Below, one piece after another: positions 11,560 through 44,889 of a stretch of 64,000 nucleotides of DNA; within the stretch, counting starts at the first letter, position 1; every line of letters starts with the position of its first letter. The DNA lies in NCBI RefSeq assembly GCF_900246225.1, contig NC_039312.1, positions 33,303,768-33,367,767 on the forward strand, written 5' to 3'. Origin of the DNA: Astatotilapia calliptera (lineage: Eukaryota; Chordata; Actinopteri; Cichliformes; Cichlidae). The translations under genes and the position numbers were made by a program. The notes beneath the pieces are model-generated. The model was not told the DNA's origin and searched no databases. It saw nothing but the letters and a program-made list of their open reading frames with translations.

Positions 11560-11880
11560 AGGGATTAATGAATGGATATTACGTACATTACCAAACCATA
11601 TGCTGATCCTCGTTTAATTAGACTCTTTTCGTGAAATCCTGGTCAAATTGATCGTAAGCCGGGTCGAGTCGAGTTACACTCTAATTATTAGGCCCCAAAC
11701 CCTGAGGTGCCCTTGGTCACTGGCTCTACAGCTCATGGGATCTCCTAATGGAGAGTCGCGGGGCTAATTGGGACACAGGTAAGGTTACATGTGACAGCAA
11801 TTAAGCCGAGCAAAGGGCCAACTGTGTGGCCTCCGGCGATCCCGGCGCAGCACTCGCGATCCCTGAGTGCTGTTTTTGTC
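11560..11880. promoter_or_regulatory. Candidate conserved non-coding element upstream of nr2f5
   Basis: A repeat-free, base-balanced stretch with dense homeodomain-type cores (TTTAATTAGACTC, CTCTAATTATTAGG, GGGCTAATTGGG, GCAATTAAGC) and a COUP-TF/ERR-like half-site region. It lies 3 kb upstream of the nr2f5 coding start. No coding frame. Enhancer function is inferred from texture and position only. Confidence 0.4.
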
Positions 11881-12058
11881 TTTTTAGCGCTTTTTTCTTT
11901 TTTGGGAGAAGCAAAGCTGAGAAGTTTCCCCCCTTTAGTCTATAGCAGAGATCAGATTATGTAGAGAGCCTAAATCCCATATCGTTTTCAGCTACTCTGG
12001 ACATATAAATTGCTAAAACGTTTGCGTTTTACTTTGTTTTTAGTTCACTTTTCCATTT

Positions 12059-12152
<94 letters not shown>

Positions 12153-13630
12153 TTTATTTAACGCACACATGTTACGACGTTTATTTAAAGACTTATATGT
12201 AACAAGAAACCTGGTTTATTCAATTTCATCGTTTCCATTAGATAAACAATTATTTTCCCAGAAATCAGAGACAACTATCATGTAAACTGACAGTAAGAAA
12301 ACCAGAGACTGTAGTTATTGAAAGAAAAAACAAAAGCCAAAACCAAAAAACAGCCTGCGTGTTGTCCAGAGGGGAAGTGCGAGAGCGTGTCTAAACGCAT
12401 TATCACTTTTCAAACCTCGGTCTCATGCAGCACGGGGCGGTGGGACACTCGACCCCCTGGCAGCGGTGTTGCTGGAATTACCTACACATGACAAATCAAG
12501 ACCATATCTGGGAAAATAATCGGGTCCCCGCTGCGTGAAAACTCCCATTAGGGAACAACACTGCCACTGTTAATTACCGAAATGGGCTTTTGTTCGCTGG
12601 CAGAGACTATAACTACAACACAACAAACCCGAAAAATCAACACTTTCTCCATTGCTGGCCGATTTAGCTTGGTGAGACCTTTGGCACCTTTTGCTCTTGT
12701 TGACTTTGTGGAGGACACGGGGGCTGTTTGCAAACACCGCCAGCATTTAAGATATTCAGTTATTATTCTGCAAGTTTGCCCGCGGCGCTGTTTTTACAGT
12801 ATTTAATTGGTGGATAGGAAACTGCACGATTTCAGTGATGACCAGTTTATCAGGAACCATCTGGAGTGTTTCGTCCACGCCGACAGTTGGTCTGAGATTG
12901 GTCACAAGGCTGTGGCGTATAGATAAAACAGTTGGCAAACCATGACCTCTAGTCGTTCATTAGTGGGAAAAACATTTCCAGAAAAATACCAGAAATATGT
13001 TCTAACTTATAATAAGAAATAACTTATGATTTCAAGAAACACACAATTTCCTGATTCTTAAAGATGCTCCTTTAATATGGCAAAAAGCTTTAACGAGTCG
13101 AATAGTTTTTTAAATCCAAAACTTTCATTTTAATAAAAAAAATCGAAACTTCACTTTAGTTTTAAGTCGTAGGCAACTGTAAATACTGAAATATTGTTCA
13201 TTCCAAAAGTTTAGTAGGCGATATTTCTTCCGCCTCCGTAAACTACATCGTTGTGCATTTGCGCTGTGGGATTCAAACCTTTGTAAGACTCATATGCATT
13301 AAGATTAGTTTCCAAAGTAGATGCAATGCCATAGACGTCTGCTCATTTGTGCACTTCTTAAACTGGGAGTTAAGTTGAACACGGGGCTTTGAGCCCCGCC
13401 GGAGTGGAATGTGAAAACTGCCCTCTCGCCTTCAAGCATCTAAATAATGACAACTAATGGGCTTTTATGCGGGTAAGCCACTTAAAATGTCTCTCACTCC
13501 CATCATTAAGGTTTAACCTTTAAAAGACGTAAAATCTTTTTAAAGAACAAAACTATTTGAAATTATTAGAGAAATCTACAAAGCTACCACACGTGTTCAG
13601 CAGCTTCTATTTTATTAACTTCTTAAAATT
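11881..13630. other. Upstream non-coding DNA of nr2f5
   Basis: Apart from the (AT)n tract this contains no recognised repeat. The sequence at 12,340-12,940 is less AT-rich and could also be regulatory, but no specific motif cluster stands out. No gene seen. Confidence 0.4.
12064..12149. repeat. (AT)n microsatellite
   Basis: Uninterrupted AT dinucleotide repeat of about 43 units, self-complementary and able to extrude as a hairpin. Confidence 0.97.
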
Positions 13631-13634
13631 GCTT

Positions 13635-13776
13635 ATTGGTCATTGGTTATAATGCACAAAATGCACAGTAAGCTTATAATTTCTATTGGACATTGATGGA
13701 GCCCACTTAAAAGTACTTGTATCGCAACAAGCGCCACTGTCTGTCAATCCCATCCAGTCATACGATGTCCAATCAG
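13635..13776. promoter_or_regulatory. Cluster of four CCAAT boxes
   Basis: Three inverted CCAAT boxes (ATTGG at 13635-13639, 13642-13646 and 13685-13689) and one direct CCAATCAG (13769-13776, the preferred NF-Y form) lie within 142 bp. NF-Y sites typically sit 60-150 bp upstream of transcription starts. This supports a promoter near 13.8-13.95 kb. Confidence 0.55.
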
Positions 13777-13877
13777 GTTGCCCCTTTTTCCTTTTTTCTT
13801 TTTTTAACCACACTTTTGGGGCCTATCACGCCGGGCCCTCAAGCTCTCACTTCTCCAGCTGAGGGGAGGGGATACGA

Positions 13878-13906
13878 CCTTATTTGGGATTTATGACCTT
13901 ATATGG
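13878..13906 (+). promoter_or_regulatory. Two tandem perfect CArG boxes (SRF sites)
   Basis: CCTTATTTGG (13878-13887) and CCTTATATGG (13897-13906) both match the strict CC(A/T)6GG consensus. Their starts are 19 bp apart, close to two helical turns, so two dimers would face the same side. SRF with MRTF or TCF partners acts through such sites. The second box also contains a TATAT core that could serve as a weak TATA element. The pair lies about 0.9 kb upstream of the nr2f5 ATG. Confidence 0.6.
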
Positions 13907-13913
13907 AGCGCCG

Positions 13914-13927
13914 CCAGTGGAGGGCAG
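13914..13927 (+). promoter_or_regulatory. CTCF-like motif at the presumed promoter
   Basis: CCAGTGGAGGGCAG matches the CTCF core pattern CCASYAGRKGGCRS at 13 of 14 positions, 8 bp beyond the second CArG box. Occupancy is untested. Confidence 0.4.
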
Positions 13928-13929
13928 CC

Positions 13930-14788
13930 GTAGGAGGCAGCCTTGCCAGTGACACTTTGCCGAAATTGTAGCTTTGACTCTCAGACAGTCGAAGGGTAAA
14001 GCGATAGTACAGTCGAGCGGCAAAGCTTGTTCAGCGAGGTGTTTCTATTTAGACTCTTCCACACTGACGATCATCCAGAAGACACTGGAGATATTTCGCC
14101 CGTGTAGTTGGTAAATAAATGTCAGAGCGCCCACTGACGTCGCTTTCCAAATCGTCACCTCGGCGCGCAAGAAAAAGAGGAACAAGGATTGCGTGCTCCC
14201 CGGGACTTGCGCTCCATGGGCTGCGTTATCCAGAAGCTTGCTGGGACTAAATACATCGAATGATATGAGCATGTAGTCAGTGTTAATTCTGCTTTTCATT
14301 CAATTTAGACGTAGTGTTGAGCTTGTGGCTGAAGAAAGGCGCATGAGGCAACACGTTTTCTTCTATATTCAGTTTCATTTGTCCAACTTTAAATTCTAGA
14401 GGCAAGCAAATAATCAGGTGGCTTTTAATTTTGACAGCAGAGACTCTGACTTACTGGACTGACTTTCCCGAGAGGTTACGCTCTGAAGAACAACGTGTTT
14501 ATGGATATCTGCGCAGCAAGGAACATCGGGAGTTGTAGGCTTTGCACTTCTGAGTCGATCATGTTGATACCTTGCTTTTACTGTAAACTTTGATAGATGT
14601 TTACAGGAAGATTTCCTCGACAATAAGAAATCACAGTTCTGATACGCTCAGACTGACCTCTGGGGAAAGTGGGACGCGCTTTTTCGCCCTCCCTCGTTTT
14701 TTTCTCCCGAGACGTCAGGACGGATCTCTATCACGCAATCTGACTCTGCTTCTGTGGTTTAAACAAAGACCAAGTGTTTTGGGATAGC
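13930..14788 (+). other. Presumed 5' leader / proximal region of nr2f5
   Basis: The transcription start is not determined. If the promoter is at about 13.9 kb and the leader is unspliced, it is about 850 nt long. It contains several ATGs, including one at 14501 that opens a 30-codon frame ending at 14593 and one at 14597 that opens a 9-codon frame ending at 14626. The nr2f5 ATG sits in a good Kozak context (AGCATGG, A at -3 and G at +4). No other gene is seen. Confidence 0.45.
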
Positions 14789-36474
<21,686 letters not shown>

Positions 36475-36978
36475 AGTGGAAGGACAGACCAAGGAGAAGC
36501 TACGGGGGAAATTACGGTTGAAGGCTGACCTGACTGCTCATCAATCCATCTCTCCTTCCCTTCATTGTCTGCGTTCAACTTCTCAGCTTCCCAAGAAGAA
36601 GTATCTCCCTCACCATTCCGCTTTAAACACCGACATTGATACACCATCATCCCAGTTACACAAGCCAGGCTAGCTTTCACTATCGCTAATACAGAGACTT
36701 TGTGGCCCGTTGCAGCTCCTCAGCCGAGTCTACATTTGAGATGTGGCGTGAGATGGACAGGTTGGTAGAATGGGTTATTGCGCAGTTCACCAGCAGGTCT
36801 GTTGGACTCACTTCAGATGTCATTCTCAAAAACCATGCAAACAATTTCAGCGAGCATTTGCTTCATTTTCGGTGATACACCTACACATACGGAAACTGTG
36901 TGCTAGCATCTGCGTACGAGCATGGAGAATACTGAGCAAGGGCTTTACCAATGGGACAGCCAAGAGCACAAAGCCTGT

Positions 36979-36986
36979 TGTAAATA
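36979..36986 (+). promoter_or_regulatory. nr2f5: Pumilio recognition element in the 3' UTR
   Basis: TGTAAATA matches UGUANAUA exactly. PUM proteins binding such sites destabilise mRNAs. It is an eight-base motif, so chance occurrence is possible. Confidence 0.4.
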
Positions 36987-37407
36987 TACCAATTTTTAAA
37001 AAGAGAAAACCAGAAGCCATTAAAAAAAGACAAATGCCAAAATGTCTTGAACTTTTGCAGAGGATGTTTTATTGTGTGTTTGTATTAGCACTGTTTATAT
37101 GGAGAGAAAACCCATGATTGTGTCCATATGTACAGTATATCATCGATTCATAGACATCTAAGGCATATTAGGGTTCAATTGGGGAAGCTCAGGTTCAGAG
37201 GGTGGGCAGACGGGCATGTCAATATCAGAACAAAAAAGACAAACCCAGCAAATTTTACACTTATCAGCAGCCTGTGCCAAAGCTGACAAATCATACGGTT
37301 TGGAGTATTTTTGTGATAGTGTTGGCTATTAAAAGAAAAGTTTGGTTTGTCTATAATTTGACTTGTTGTGGGGTCTGAGGGGCGAGAAGGAGTTTGTAAT
37401 GAATACA

Positions 37408-37413
37408 AATAAA
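37408..37413 (+). terminator. nr2f5: Candidate poly(A) signal of nr2f5
   Basis: Canonical AATAAA about 935 nt after the stop codon, with GT/T-rich sequence starting about 60 bp downstream. Alternative AATAAA signals lie at 38626 and 38706. Confidence 0.5.
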
Positions 37414-37874
37414 AGCGTAGGCACTTGCATTGAAAAGTAGTCAGTTTGAATCTGCAGAATCACAGCACTGGTAGATTGTTTCTACCCTTACCCTGTTTGA
37501 CTGAAGTATATTTTTTCTTACTCTAAAGACCCATGGTGTTAACATCGGGGTGGCAAAGCTCATCCTCCTTATTGTCATTACTTTTTTTTTTTTTTGTCAG
37601 TATTGGACCCTTTAGACAGGGGAGTGGGAGGGTGGTATGGGCTTTTACAAAAGTAGCTGTACTTGCCTTAGAACAAAGATTCTGTCACTGAGCATTTATC
37701 TTATGACTGTGCCATAATCTCTCGTTACCTGTTATAACAGGTATTATGTCCTGTCAGGATTGGAAATGAGTTTGCATGAAGTTAAAATGTGATGTGCAAC
37801 ATGTCATTGAAGAGTCATGCACAATCCAAATATTTTAATTGAGTTAATGCAGAATCCCTTCTGCTTTTTCTTAT

Positions 37875-37877
<3 letters not shown>

Positions 37878-37962
<85 letters not shown>

Positions 37963-37990
37963 TATACATATATATATATATATATATATA
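37878..37990. repeat. Compound (CA)n-(TA)n microsatellite
   Basis: About 39 CA units followed by TATACATA transitions and about 10 TA units. It lies in the distal 3' UTR if a downstream poly(A) site is used. Confidence 0.96.
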
Positions 37991-38719
37991 ATTTGAATTT
38001 GTATATGTACTTCCTGTCAGCCAAAAGCCCGGGCTTCAGACAGTTCAAATCAGAAAGTCTTTTCCTCCTCTTCACTCTGTTTAATCAGTAAATTTCTAAT
38101 ATGGTTATCTCAGACAGAGCTCTGGCTGTGAGAACACAAGTCCTACACACCTGCTGTTCAAACCTTTGTTTATGAGGGTCAGCCAATCAAAAGACTAAGG
38201 ATTAACTGAGCGGCTGCACTGAGGCCCAATATAAGATGAATAAAGATTGCTCTGATTTCCCTTTGCTGGGAGAAGGCACAACTGAACCATTTTGACATCT
38301 TTCGCACTTTCTGTTTTTAGACCTCATGCAAGCTCTTTCGATATCCTGGTGATATTGTTGTGTAGGGAAACCCCCTCGATTCATGTCATTTGAGCTTATC
38401 GTACCGATACCATAAAGTAATGTATCACTAACCTCTGAAAACCTCAGTCTATGTTACAATATTATCCCCAATGGACTTATGACTGTGACTTAGCTTAGGA
38501 CTATTTTAAGTTGGTTTTTATTGTTTGACAACTTGTCTTGCATGTCCAGCACGGCACCCTAGTGTCAACCACCAGTGTTGATACTGAAAAAGCCACCTTG
38601 GACTGTAGAAAGCTGTTTGTTGGTGAATAAATTGACAGAAAGTTTCTATGAATTGTTTTTATCCCCTCTACTTTTGTTTGGAAATATGGATTATCCGTTA
38701 ATTAAAATAAAATTGTTTT

Positions 38720-41700
38720 GTTCACACTAACTTTTCTAATGTCTTTTACTATCATCTTAAAGTAAATGCATAAGAAAAAATGCAAGCCATTCCGCATTAA
38801 GCTTTTTTTGTCCCCTGAGCTCTTTAAGTTTGAGGAACACTAGCTCCTAATAATGCAATTTAACAGAAAATCTTACAAAGAAGTAAATATTAAAATATTT
38901 TAAACATTTTTTTAATTCCTTTGGGTCCTTTGGTGACCCTTCAGATATCATTTCTATGCAAAAAATGGACTCAGAGGCACAGATTTAATCTGTCATAATT
39001 CAGAACATTTTGTTTGTTTGTAATTTTCTAGTTGTCAAGTGAAAAGAAATCTTAATGTGAGTAGACAAAAGCTTTAGAATATATCATAATTATCTTGTGA
39101 TTGGATATTTCTTGCCTAAACCTTACATCTTCATTGTTTCAGGGTAAAATAAGTCACTTGGTTGAGCAGATGACCCATGAGCTGTAAAGCTGCAGGTCAT
39201 TCTGCCTTGTGCATCCATCTCTGCTCTCCAATGCCCCTGCCAAATAGAGGCCGAAAATAGCTTTTATCTATCCATATCTCATCAAAGCAGCAGGACATTA
39301 CCACTCCTATGAAAAAAAACAAAGAATTAATTGTTCACATTGTCTATGCATAGACAATGCAACATGGGAAAGCCTTTTATTTGCATGTAATCAACTAGGT
39401 TTCACCTGTTTTACAAAGCTGTAAGACCATCATATATCTGCCTCATATAACTGAGCTGACAGAGACTGTCTTTATATCAAAGATGGGAAATTGTCAGTTT
39501 TATGCATCTGATGTATCTAAACTGACCATTTTAATGTTTGATCTTACTTAACTGATTTTTTGGCGCTAAAAGCAACAAGAAGATGAATACCAAATAATCA
39601 ATTATGCTAGTAAGCCTGACATAATTACCTGCTAATTAGTGCTAAGAACAAAATAATAAAATCCTAGAATTTCACCAAAGCAGAAGAGCGAGGTTATTAG
39701 ATGGGTTGCTGTACAGGTAAGTGTGCAGCGAGTCATTATTTGTTAAAAACTCAGCTAAGAAGTCCAGGATCAATTAGCACAGGTAAAGCCATCAGAGAGC
39801 TACCAGCTTCAATCACCTGTCAGTCAAATCAGTCAAACCTTTGGTAAAGCAACTTTTATAAAACATAAAATATTTTAAGCACGCAAAGATAGAATTCACC
39901 AGTTGTTATGAAAAGTACACTAGAAAGAAAATTTATTTCTGATGTAACAGAATGAGCATTTCAACATGGGAGTCCATGAAAAGAACCTCTTTTTAAGCCA
40001 TCTGCTAGCAGACATTTGAGTCAACTTCAGGTTTTGGAATTTCCAGGTGGTTTCATTTTTTTCATAAACAGATGAACTGATGCTTTAAAAGCTTGGGGTC
40101 TGTTCTTTATTTTATTTATAATGCTTGGCCCATGTCTTGTACAATCCAGACACAAATGGTAATCTTTTGATTCTAATACATCCATATGCTGACTTTGGAT
40201 TATGTCCTACCATAGCAAAAGATCAGACGTTTAAGTTTTGACAACACACACAAATAAAACATTACCTGTCACCTCAAAGAATTTAGGGTAAATCCATTAA
40301 CTGGTCAATTATACATAAAATACTTTGATTCAAGGAGGGAAAGAGACACCAATCAATACTGTGGATCAATCAGTGATTTTAAAATAAATAGGGGATTTTG
40401 TGTGCTCGCGTTAGGAAGCAGCTCAAATGTTGATAGAGGCCTGGTTGATGCATGACAGAAAGTAAACAAAAACTGTGACCCAGAGCACACATGCTCTGTG
40501 ACCTTTGGGTTCAAGGTGTGTCACCAGGTGTATGCACGTGTGTGGCTGCACATGTGCTCAGGTTTGAGCACATATAGCTGCTGGTCAGCTCTCAGTGTTC
40601 ACATCGGACAAAGAGGAGAGAAAAGAAAAATAGAGCAAAAACGGCTTGTAACTTTAACATGTCAAGTTCTCTTCTTCCCACCGCAAAAACACAAGGGCTC
40701 ACACAAAACACACTCCCCCACATGGTAACCTTGTGCCCTTTACACCCAACCTCCCCTCCTCCACCTCCCTCTTCAATCCTTCAATCTCCGCCCTCTACCC
40801 TAACCACCCGCCGCCATCTCACCTCCCACCCCAACCCGTGTGTGTGCGTTTGTGTGTGTGTATGGAGAGTAGCCGATTGACTTATGCCTTCATTTCAGAG
40901 CTGTCACTCCTGGCCAAACACCATGACCCTTCAACCTCCATTTTGGAGCTGCACATTTTTTTCGTTCCCTCACCATATGAATATAAAAAACACATGTGGC
41001 CAAAAGGTGTGTGTGTATGTGTGAATGTTTATGTGCACAGGTAAATCAAACTGACAGAGCTCCTTTGAATGGCAGGAGCTGAATTACTTTTGCACTTCAA
41101 TTTTGCACACCTGCCATTTATGGCAAACACTAGGCCCAGCATAAACCATAAAAGCAAAATACGTTGCTTCAAGATACAAATCAGAGCCAGTAAATATCAC
41201 AACCTCCAGAGCCAGCTGCAGCAATTACAGTCCTTTTTTTTTTTTTACTCTGAAGTTAAATTACTTGGGATATTAGAAATTACTGAATACTACAGTTGGT
41301 CTACTTTATAGGCTAATATGTAAAGACTTAGTTTTTCCTTTGACCAGAACAGCTGAAAATATTCTATAAACAGTTTGTGTCCCTTTTAGCACAGTACATT
41401 CATGTAGTGCACTACGTGTAGTAGTGACTAATGTGTGAATTTTTGGAAAGAAAGCGTTGCTCAGTTTTAATCCTACCAGATACGACAGTTGCAGTGTTAG
41501 ATTGCAGCTGCTGAACATTTGCAACTTCTATCAACTTGCCTTTGTAGTACTAAACTCTAGCTAACATCATCACTGGTGCTGATGATATACCCTACTTCTA
41601 CTAGGTTAAAATTGGTTAGTGGTCCCTTCTTTTGCACTGCAAAGCCCAGATGGAACTCAGTGAGGGTAACAACGTTATACTATGAGTGCACATGCCGGTA

Positions 41701-42020
41701 CTTAAAGTGCACTTTATGTACAGTAGCCTTGGTTGGCAGCACGAAAAAAAACTACATTAAAAATTGATGAAGTTTCTGCGTGTAGAATTAAAACACCTTC
41801 AAATGACTGTTGTGAAAAGTTTTTCACAGAACTGTTCTGCAGCCCTGTGAAAAGCTAAGTACCCTCACTGTTGCCACAATGGGGGTAAGTAGCAGCCAGG
41901 CACTGACAATCAAAGCATTTGATCAACTGATTATCAGCAAGTTATAAGAATAGAATTTTGTGAGTGCACTCGTCTGGAGCATTTACGTGGGTGTTAACAC
42001 AATACCACAAAAACCTAAGA
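38720..42020. other. Intergenic DNA downstream of nr2f5
   Basis: No gene or intact transposon. Holds the 22-bp palindrome at 39338. Short repeated TAGTGCACTAC-type sequence near 41,400 may be a transposon scrap but could not be supported further. The GT/CA-rich frames at 40.6-41.0 kb are artefacts. Confidence 0.45.
39338..39359. repeat. Perfect 22-bp palindrome
   Basis: Each 11-base arm reads CATTGTCTATG, with no spacer. It includes GTCTA and TAGAC on either side of a TATGCATA core. It matches no terminal repeat or element boundary I recognise. Confidence 0.85.
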
Positions 42021-42029
42021 GCTATATCT

Positions 42030-42660
42030 CAGACTCTACTTGAGTTCAATTTTAAAGTTCATGACTGCACAATCAGGAAAGGACGGAACAAGAAGAATTC
42101 TCCTTGTAAGTAAGAAGGCTGACCAGGAGGACGCCCCTTCTCTTGAACATGGCAGCATGGTGAAGATTTGTAAATTAACCACAAGACCTGTGGAGTAACG
42201 TCTTTTGGACAGATGAGACAAAAGTGGTGATGTTTGGTCATAATGCACAGTGCCATTGTTGGCGAAAACCAATCACAACACATCAGCACCTCTAGCACAA
42301 ACACCTCACACAACCTTCAAGCACGGAGGTGGAATGGTTTTGATTTTGGCTTGTTTTGCAGCCACAAGTCCTGGGCACCTGGGCACAGCCATTGAGTCAA
42401 CCACAAATTCATCTGTATACCAACGTTTTCTGGATTCAAATGTTAGGCCATAGGTCCAACAGTTAAAGTTGACCCAAATATTAGAAGCAACAGCTTAGAC
42501 AACAGAATTGCTGAAAATGCACAGAATCAAGGTGTAGTTATGATGCAGTCAAGGTCCAGACCAAATTGCTTGAAATGTTGTGATGGCACATCATTGGAGC
42601 AGTGCATACAGAAAATGAATAGTTCAACTTATTGCTGCTGAAGCTGGCTCTAAAGAGTCC
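42030..42660 (+). mobile_element. Decayed Tc1/mariner-type transposase remnant
   Basis: From 42206 the plus strand reads WTDETKVVMFGHNAQCHCWRK, the block around the second catalytic Asp (WTDE) of fish Tc1 transposases, then loses frame. AAGCACGGAGGTGGAATGG (KHGGG block) follows at about 42320, and AGTCAAGGTCCAGACC (SPDLNP-type block) at about 42548. Order and spacing match a transposase in plus orientation. Many stops and frameshifts. N-terminal half not seen. Ends approximate. Confidence 0.78.
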
Positions 42661-43371
42661 TGTAAAAACATTATTTTTAATGTGACTGGTTTAAATTTGC
42701 AAGATAAACATAAACCAGTGGGTCATCTCATCGTGTTTACATCCATCTTTCATGTGCAGTCTATAACACACACATGGCTATGGATGCAAGAATGCATTTT
42801 GAGACACGGCTAGTCACTAATTGACTAATTTAAACAGTTTTTTAGGGGGACTATTCAGCGTTAATCTGGTATTTGTTTCACTTATTTTCTGTGGTTTCTC
42901 TTTTCAAAACATCTTTATTATATCAACCAATTATTTAATTGTATAACCTTTTAACTTCACTTCAAGATTTTTTTCACCTAAAACCAAGTGAGAGTCAATT
43001 CAGTGTCAGTGTAGTGCCACACTATATTTACATTCACACATACACAGAAACAATGTATCCATCTGACTTGTCTGTAGGTAAGTGGCCATACCAATCAGGT
43101 CCCAGCCAGAGGTCGACATGACAAACACAATAAGGCAGCAGATTCATCACCCTGTGCGCTCTGACAGTAATTGTCCTGTGTCCATGTCACGGTTCCACCT
43201 TGTTAAAAATACTAGGGATGCTCCTTTGACAGAGATGACATCGGCCCCAGTCACATACATTTAAGCCAGACACCTTCGCCATTTGTTATGACACACTTTC
43301 AATTTAACAAAAGGGCCCCACTGAAGATGAACAGTGCCCTACGTGGGAGGAGAAAGGCCGATGAATATAGG

Positions 43372-43408
<37 letters not shown>

Positions 43409-44880
43409 ATAATTTAGTCTTTGGTAGATGAGGTGAGACATCTGGAGGGATTTTGTTTAATAAAAAGGCACATTTCGTCTTGTTGCTAAATGTGAATGTT
43501 AGCAGCACAAGAGCAAGCCAGACGTCCATCTCTGGAGAATACGGCAGTGCAGATCGATAGGTGGGATGTCAGATTGAATTGAGGTCACTCTTTGTCTCCC
43601 CAAAGAGGTGCCACTTACTGGCAAAATAAAGCGGGTATTAAGTTAAGAGTGTGGGGGGCGGTGGGAGTGGTCGACTCATATCTGTGACCCCTCTCTTGTC
43701 GGCGTGGTGAGGCTTTTTGTGCTGCAACATGTTCATTCTCTGTTGTCTGGAGGGAAGGTGAACATTTGACACCGAGAGAGTCTATTCTTTGAGGGATCAA
43801 TAACCTGATGGATGTGGTGAGACTGCTGTTCCTCAGTTAGACCCGCCACCATAGTCGACCTTAAAATGTTGACTCTTTTATTTTGCACATTTTTAGATTG
43901 AGTAATGTGGTGGACTGGTGGTGTGAGGCAAATGGAGTCACTGCAGTCTGGGGCTTTATTGATTAGTCAGTGGAGCAATCATTTGTTTGTCTGAAACCAT
44001 TTCTAATATGTGTTTTAGTTATGTTAAGACGGCTACAATTGAAATACTAAAAGTTTGTTGTTTTCTTCTGCTACTCATTGCTACAATAGCTATGGGTTTT
44101 TATGACTGCCCAGACAGTATAAATCAGTGTAAGGACTGGCTGAGTGGTGGAGGACACACACTTGGAGGCAGAAATGATCTTCGACTTGATTTATTTACAA
44201 CTCTTACCAGACAAACAAAGCCATTCAGGGTGATTTTAAAAGAAAAAAAAAAAAACTAGGAAAGCTGAAAAGAACAGAAGAAAACGAGCAGTCAGACAAA
44301 AGAAAATCCATTGGAACTATCTTAAACTGTGTAGAAAATTGAATATAGACCCCATGAATCCAACTATTTTATGCTGAAGTCCCTTTGTAAAGAATGCTAA
44401 TATTGGAAACCTGGCATGTTGAAAGAGAAGTGACACTTCCTGGGAAACCAGAGGACACTACACACTCATATGGATGTGACCTGTTAGCTCAATCATGTTA
44501 TATTCAGTAATACTTTAAACTGGTAACTGATCCCACAAATTCATCAGTAAACTCTCAGTTGCGCAGGCCTAGAGACCAGTCAGTGACACCCCGGGCAACC
44601 TTTGGTGAGATGTTGCAAAGGTTTCTGTATATTTGTGAGTGAAATCGGGTGCAAATAGGGTGCTGCACTAAATAACTTGTTGTGATTGTTTGATTACTAG
44701 CAGATTGTTGTGGTCACTGAACGTAATCCTTGTGTACCTTGTAGTTCTGGTGTGGTTAAGGGAAGATAGCATCTGGGAAGGTATCTGGCAGAAAATGTTT
44801 GCCAAAGCAAATATATGAATTACCACAAAAGTTCATACCATCGGTCAGGGTTTCAGGTTAACAACAACAGCCTCAGGTGT
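42661..44880. other. Intergenic DNA
   Basis: Contains the short (GT)n at 43,375. No gene. The 90-residue frame at 43,987 shows no recognisable domain and ends in a poly-A run. Confidence 0.4.
43375..43402. repeat. (GT)n microsatellite
   Basis: About 14 GT units, followed by GCGTGTAT. Confidence 0.93.
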
Positions 44881-44889
44881 TGTTCGCCA

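Larger units (their letters stand above)
36475..37413 (+). other. nr2f5: nr2f5 3' UTR (minimum extent)
   Basis: No coding frame continues after the TGA. The first convincing AATAAA is at 37408-37413; later ones at 38626-38631 and 38706-38711 could give longer forms. A perfect Pumilio element TGTAAATA lies at 36979-36986. Ends are inferred from signals only. Confidence 0.55.

Noticed and set aside
43987..44259. 90-residue ORF with a hydrophobic stretch
   Set aside because: Looks like a small membrane protein at first, but it runs into a poly-A tract, lacks Kozak or splice context and matches nothing I know.
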